This document shows positions 60,401 to 64,000 of a stretch of DNA of 64,000 bases, piece after piece. The stretch spans positions 62,001 to 126,000 of the forward strand of contig CAKRLV010000001.1 of assembly GCA_934359755.1 (NCBI GenBank), read 5' to 3'. The position numbers and the translations under genes were made by a program. This DNA comes from an uncultured Agathobacter sp. (GTDB lineage Bacteria; Bacillota; Clostridia; Lachnospirales; Lachnospiraceae). Under the pieces are notes generated by a model. That model saw nothing but the letters and a program-made list of their open reading frames with translations, made no database searches and was not told the DNA's origin. Position 1 is the first letter of the stretch, and each line of letters begins with the position of its first letter.

Positions 60401-60871
60401 ATGGCAGATAAAGCTGTATTAGATATAACTGAAAAAGAAACCAAACAGTACATTGTTGTTAGAATTGGTGGAGAAAAATTCGGTATTGATATAGGATATA
60501 TTGATAATATCGTTAGAATGCAGAAGATTACCAGAGTTCCAAAGGCTCAGGTATATTTTAAAGGAATAATTAATCTTCGAGGTGAGATAGTTCCAGTAAT
60601 GAGCGCACGAATCAAGATGAATCTTGAGGATGATGTTTTTACAAATGCGAGCAGAATTATCATATTGAAGATAGAAGAAAAAGGTGCTATTGGATTAATC
60701 GTAGATGAAGTATGTGAAGTTGTTACATTGGCGGTTGATGAAATAGAAAAACCATCAGATAGTTATAGTAGTGGCAAAGAGGTATTTATAAATGGTATAG
60801 GAAAGAATGGAGATGAACTCATTTCTTTGTTTGAAATTAATGCCATTATTGACGAAAGAGATAATAATTAG
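60401..60871 (+). CDS. cheW: chemotaxis coupling protein CheW
   Basis: 156 residues, a single CheW domain: QYIVVRIGGEKFGIDIGYID (about 12-31), ITRVPKAQVYFKGIINLRGE then IVPVMSARIKMNL. It bridges receptors and CheA. AGGGGGA precedes ATG 60401. A 12-bp hairpin without a T run (60879-60906) separates it from cheC. Confidence 0.96.
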   Translation: MADKAVLDITEKETKQYIVVRIGGEKFGIDIGYIDNIVRMQKITRVPKAQVYFKGIINLRGEIVPVMSARIKMNLEDDVFTNASRIIILKIEEKGAIGLIVDEVCEVVTLAVDEIEKPSDSYSSGKEVFINGIGKNGDELISLFEINAIIDERDNN

Positions 60872-60878
60872 ATTTAAT

Positions 60879-60906
60879 ATATAGTGAGGTTTTTACCTCA
60901 CTATAT
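60879..60906 (+). promoter_or_regulatory. perfect hairpin between cheW and cheC
   Basis: ATATAGTGAGGT and ACCTCACTATAT form a 12-bp perfect stem with a TTTT loop, directly after the cheW stop and before the GGAGG of cheC. No T run follows, so transcript protection, processing or partial attenuation is more likely than termination. Confidence 0.75.
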
Positions 60907-60925
60907 GCTTTATGGAGGATAAATT

Positions 60926-61546
60926 ATGGGAGATTTTTCTCTGGATAATATTAATGAGATGTGCCTGGATGTCCTAAAAGAAATTGGCAATATCGGAGCT
61001 GGCAATGCTACAACAGCTATAGCAGGTATCTTAGGTACATCATTGGAAATGATGGTTCCTAAGGTTGGACTTATGGAAGCTTCTAAGCTTTGTGACTCGA
61101 TTTGTCCCGAAGAGGAGACAATAGTAGGTATTTTTCTTGAAGTTAAAAATGACATTGAAGGAAGCATGATGTTTCTTATGAAATTACCAGCTGCACATTA
61201 TCTGGTAAATAAACTTATGATGAGAGAGCCAGATTATAATGAGCCGTTTGATGAGATGGATTTATCTGCAATGAAAGAAATAGGCAATATAATTGCTGGT
61301 TCATATCTTTCAGCACTATCTACCATGACTAATCTGGTAATATTACCATCAGTTCCATATATTGCAGTAGATATGGCAGCTGCGATTTTAAGCGTTCCTG
61401 CAATTCAGTTTGGACAGTATGGAGATAATGCTTTATTAATAGAAACAGAATTTGGGGATGAAGTAATGATGCAAGGCTATTTTATCTTAATGCCTGAACC
61501 AGAATCTTATTACAAATTATTATCATCTCTTGGAATCCAGATGTAG
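60926..61546 (+). CDS. cheC: CheY-P phosphatase CheC
   Basis: 206 residues with the two symmetric active-site helices: KEIGNIGAGNATTAIAGILG (about 13-32) and KEIGNIIAGSYLSALSTMTN (about 113-132). The paired Glu and Asn residues act on CheY-P. CheC works with CheD in the adaptation loop known from Bacillus. GGAGG precedes ATG 60926. cheD follows after 11 bases. Confidence 0.96.
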   Translation: MGDFSLDNINEMCLDVLKEIGNIGAGNATTAIAGILGTSLEMMVPKVGLMEASKLCDSICPEEETIVGIFLEVKNDIEGSMMFLMKLPAAHYLVNKLMMREPDYNEPFDEMDLSAMKEIGNIIAGSYLSALSTMTNLVILPSVPYIAVDMAAAILSVPAIQFGQYGDNALLIETEFGDEVMMQGYFILMPEPESYYKLLSSLGIQM

Positions 61547-61557
61547 GAGAGTATAAT

Positions 61558-62043
61558 ATGGGTGTAACAATCAAAGTGGGTATGGCAGACCTTAAAATTG
61601 CCAAAGCTCCAGATTTGCTTACTACTCTTGGATTGGGATCTTGTATTGGACTTACACTTTACGATCCTGTTTCTAAGGTCGGGGGACTAGTTCACTATAT
61701 GCTGCCTGACAGTACAAAGTTAAAGAATAATACTAATATTGCTAAATTTGGTGATACAGGTATAAAAGAATTGTACAAGCAGATGGTTGCAAATGGTGCA
61801 AATCCAAGAAGATTAGTTGCGAAAATTGCTGGAGGAGCAAAGATGTTCGAAGTGAGTGGGCTTTCGAATGTTGGAAATGTAGGAGATCGAAATGCTGAGG
61901 AAGCGGTTTTGATATTAAAAGAATTGAATATACCATTGATTGCCAGAGATACAGGACTTAATTATGGTCGTACTGTTGTATTAGATTGTGAAGATGGCTC
62001 TTATCTGATAAAATCAGTTGGTAAACCACAAAAAACAATTTAA
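61558..62043 (+). CDS. cheD: chemoreceptor glutamine deamidase CheD
   Basis: 161 residues. The catalytic Cys is in TLGLGSCIGLTLYD (about 22-35) and the His in GGLVHYMLPDS (about 41-51); AKIAGGAKMFEVSG follows. CheD deamidates receptor glutamines and is held in check by CheC bound to CheY-P. The cheC-cheD pair matches Bacillus order. TAGGAGAG precedes ATG 61558. Confidence 0.97.
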   Translation: MGVTIKVGMADLKIAKAPDLLTTLGLGSCIGLTLYDPVSKVGGLVHYMLPDSTKLKNNTNIAKFGDTGIKELYKQMVANGANPRRLVAKIAGGAKMFEVSGLSNVGNVGDRNAEEAVLILKELNIPLIARDTGLNYGRTVVLDCEDGSYLIKSVGKPQKTI

Positions 62044-62057
62044 ATAAGGGGATTGAA

Positions 62058-62399
62058 ATGAAGACAAATTATGTTCCGGCTATAATAATGTTGCTTGCAG
62101 GGCTGGTTGATAGTGTTATATCTATATATTATAAGTTAGATTTATATTCGTTTACAAAAAGACTCTTGTTGGTTTTGGTTATTTTCTATATACTAGGATG
62201 TGTAGTAAAAATAATTCTTGATATCAATTTTCCACTTCCAGATACAGATGCTTCATCGAAGACGGCAGAAGAGATGAAGGGTACCTCTTCTGATAATACA
62301 GATGAAACTGATGATGTTGAGAATATTGACACCGGGAATCAGAATGAAGAAAATGACATAAAAGATAATAATACTAATGAAAATGATGCAGAAGAATAA
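62058..62399 (+). CDS. small membrane protein of the flagellar cluster
   Basis: 113 residues with two hydrophobic helices (about 7-25, VPAIIMLLAGLVDSVISIYY; and 36-54, LLLVLVIFYILGCVVKIIL) and an acidic Asn/Asp/Glu-rich tail (about 60-113). A helical hairpin with both ends in the cytoplasm is likely. It sits between cheD and fliA, overlapping the alternate fliA start. I do not recognise a family; a flagellar role is only by position. Confidence 0.65.
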   Translation: MKTNYVPAIIMLLAGLVDSVISIYYKLDLYSFTKRLLLVLVIFYILGCVVKIILDINFPLPDTDASSKTAEEMKGTSSDNTDETDDVENIDTGNQNEENDIKDNNTNENDAEE

Positions 62400-62413
62400 T
62401 GGGTGGTTTTGTC

Positions 62414-63181
62414 ATGAAGACAGATGATAAAGATAAACTGTGGAAGGATTACAAAAGTAAACCTACACAAGAAATACGTGAGCAGCTTATAATAGAATAT
62501 GCACAGTTGGTTAAAATTGTTGCAGGACGATTAAGCATGTATCTTGGCTATAATGTTGAGTATGATGATTTAGTAAGTTACGGCGTTTTTGGACTGATTG
62601 ATGCAATAGATAAGTTCGATTGTGATAAGAATGTTAAATTTGAAACATATGCAAGCTTACGTATAAGAGGTGCTATTCTTGATCAAATCAGAAAAATGGA
62701 CTGGATTCCGCGCGCTGTAAGACAAAAGCAAAAGAAAATAGATGAGGCTATTAAGAAAATTGAAATGACTACAGGCAAGAATGCCTCAGACGAAGAAGTG
62801 GCAAGGGAACTTGGACTGTCAGAAGATGAATATGGAACCTGGCAGTCTCAGCTGAAAGTTACAAATGTTATTTCTTTGAATGAATTTGAGGAAACGGGTC
62901 CGGAACCGGTCATGGATGCAACTCATAATTCACACTTTGCAGAACCTGAGGATGTTGTTGCAGAGACTGAATTAAAGCAGATGCTGATAGAATCTTTGGA
63001 TTTGCTTACAGAGAAAGAGAGAAGAGTTATTGAACTTTATTATTATGAAGATTTGACATTAAAGGAAATAAGTCAGATACTAGAGGTGACGGAATCAAGA
63101 ATTTCACAGTTACATACTAAAGCTTTAGTTAAGATGAGAAAAAAGATGGGACCGTATATGAATATTCTGACAGAAAATTAG
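62414..63181 (+). CDS. fliA: flagellar RNA polymerase sigma factor SigD/FliA (sigma-28)
   Basis: 255 residues. Region 2 has VEYDDLVSYGVFGLIDAIDK followed by KFETYASLRIRGAILDQIRK and MDWIPRAVRQ, the FliA/WhiG hallmark; region 4 ends with LTLKEISQILEVTESRISQL. It directs late genes such as flagellin and receptors. ATG 62414 has GGGTGGT seven bases upstream; ATG 62399, overlapping the previous stop, is the alternative. No flgM anti-sigma gene is in the window. Confidence 0.95.
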   Translation: MKTDDKDKLWKDYKSKPTQEIREQLIIEYAQLVKIVAGRLSMYLGYNVEYDDLVSYGVFGLIDAIDKFDCDKNVKFETYASLRIRGAILDQIRKMDWIPRAVRQKQKKIDEAIKKIEMTTGKNASDEEVARELGLSEDEYGTWQSQLKVTNVISLNEFEETGPEPVMDATHNSHFAEPEDVVAETELKQMLIESLDLLTEKERRVIELYYYEDLTLKEISQILEVTESRISQLHTKALVKMRKKMGPYMNILTEN

Positions 63182-63192
63182 TGGTGGTTATT

Positions 63193-63504
63193 ATGGCTAT
63201 TGGACCTATTGAATTAAATGGAATGATACAAAGGATGGATGATGTTGGGGTTATAAAAAAGCAAGAGGATATAAAACCTATGCTTGACCAGCAAAATATA
63301 CAGGTGCAGGTTGACAAACGTGAAGATGAACTTGCGCATGTTGTTTTAGATACGCAAAAAACTGCGAACCTTGAGAATGATTCAGATGCCAAAGAAGAAG
63401 GCAAGGGTGTATATATAAGAAAATTAACCAAGAAAAAGAAAGAAAAAAAGCAGGATAAAGTTATCAAAAAGAATATATCAGGCAATTTTGATATAAAAAT
63501 ATGA
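63193..63504 (+). CDS. small basic hypothetical protein after fliA
   Basis: 103 residues from ATG 63193 (GGTGG at 63182-63186); GTG 63181 is an alternative. The N terminus AIGPIELNGMIQRMDDVGVI is followed by a charged region and a Lys-rich stretch (LTKKKKEKKQDK near 80-91). No membrane segment is seen. Similar small genes follow fliA in flagellar clusters of Lachnospiraceae, but I cannot name a family or a function. Confidence 0.6.
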   Translation: MAIGPIELNGMIQRMDDVGVIKKQEDIKPMLDQQNIQVQVDKREDELAHVVLDTQKTANLENDSDAKEEGKGVYIRKLTKKKKEKKQDKVIKKNISGNFDIKI

Positions 63505-63511
63505 GGGAAGC

Positions 63512-64000
63512 ATGATTACAGTAGAAATTATTTTGATTATAATTGGCATTATATTTTTGATTGGAAGCTTTATGGTTAAGGATAAGCTGTCTGCAAAGGA
63601 TGTTGAGAATATAGCCCAATTAAGCGAAGACGAACTTAAAATAATAGTTAACAAACAGTTGAAAAAAGCCCAGTCTGCAATTGAAACTAATATAGAAGAT
63701 GCTATAGAAGAATCAAAAGAAATGACTGTTCGCGCTATGGAAAAGGAATCTAACGAGAAGATATTATCAATCAGTGAATTTTCAGATACAGTTATGGAAT
63801 CTATGAACAAGACACATAATGAAATTATGTTTTTGTACAGTATGCTGAATGATAAGCATAAAGATCTGAGCGAATTTGCAGGAAAACTCCAGGAACTGGC
63901 AGACCGAGTTTCTAAAATGGATTTAAATATAGAAAAAGAAGTACAGGCACAACAGCCTGTTGTTGAGCCTGTAGTGATGCATGATGAAAAAGATGAAAAT
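63512..64000 (+). CDS. SwrB-like/DUF6115-type single-TM coiled-coil protein (3' truncated by window)
   Basis: 163 codons are present and the frame is still open at the window end. The start is ATG 63512 behind GAGGGA. An N-terminal TM helix (about 3-21, TVEIILIIIGIIFLIGSFM) is followed by a long charged coiled coil (about 28-145). Topology and position after the sigma-28 gene match SwrB of Bacillus, which promotes export-gate activation; sequence similarity cannot be judged by eye. Confidence 0.7.
   Translation, partial: MITVEIILIIIGIIFLIGSFMVKDKLSAKDVENIAQLSEDELKIIVNKQLKKAQSAIETNIEDAIEESKEMTVRAMEKESNEKILSISEFSDTVMESMNKTHNEIMFLYSMLNDKHKDLSEFAGKLQELADRVSKMDLNIEKEVQAQQPVVEPVVMHDEKDEN

Noticed and set aside
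1..64000. tRNA or rRNA genes, insertion sequences, prophage
   Set aside because: Spacers are short and accounted for; no clover-leaf, rRNA-like or transposase sequence was recognised by eye.

Overview
The window is AT-rich Gram-positive DNA that reads like a motile, spore-former-related member of the Clostridia, most likely a Lachnospiraceae genus close to Roseburia, Lachnospira or Butyrivibrio. The reasons are strong GGAGG ribosome-binding sites, vegetative TTGACA/TATAAT promoters, CodY, FliY (a CheC-FliN fusion), CheC and CheD, the spore genes cotJA-JB-JC and sigK, and NfnAB-type electron-transfer flavoproteins. Assignment below family level is inference. No rRNA, tRNA, insertion sequence, prophage or CRISPR array was seen.

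Layout. 1-4315 holds the end of a purine nucleoside phosphorylase gene, an MBL-fold hydrolase, a tiny membrane protein with alaS, and rpsU. 4316-6866 holds a 26-bp tandem repeat followed by two adjacent COG0523 (CobW/ZNG1-type) GTPases, the first with a very His-rich insert. 6867-9307 holds nfnA-nfnB. 9464-16448 is a self-contained four-gene operon of unknown function with its own promoter and terminator: an 1180-residue beta-sandwich and helical-repeat protein, a degenerate actin/Hsp70-fold ATPase, a TPR protein, and a coiled-coil protein with a two-TM hairpin. 16491-20894 holds cotJA-JB-JC, gltX and a short UvrD-like helicase. 20920-22346 (minus strand) encodes an HD-GYP protein and a DUF1292 protein. 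They are read divergently from a GH13-fold protein whose catalytic residues are missing; its mRNA leader folds on paper into a riboswitch-like three-way junction. 24441-28241 holds a DUF5662-like gene, an rluA-type gene on the minus strand, sigK and comM/yifB.

28238-64000 holds dprA, topA and codY, then one long fla/che cluster: flgB, flgC, fliE-J, motE-like, fliK, flgD, a small flagellar-operon gene, flgE, motA, motB, fliL, fliM, fliY, fliO-R, flhB, flhA, flhF, flhG, a PilZ gene, cheB, cheA, cheW, cheC, cheD, a membrane gene, fliA, a small gene and a SwrB-like gene cut by the window end. Order matches the Bacillus subtilis smf-topA-codY-flgB...sigD-swrB region, except that codV-clpQY, cheY and swrD are absent and motA-motB and a PilZ gene are inserted. 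The cluster encodes rod, hook, C-ring, export gate, stator and chemotaxis adaptation parts; fliA near its end would switch on late genes elsewhere. CheY, CheR, flagellin and chemoreceptors are not here.

The most novel-looking items are the candidate structured leader at 22441-22566 with divergent promoters sharing one -35 element, the pseudo-GH13 protein it precedes, and the four-gene operon at 9608-16418.
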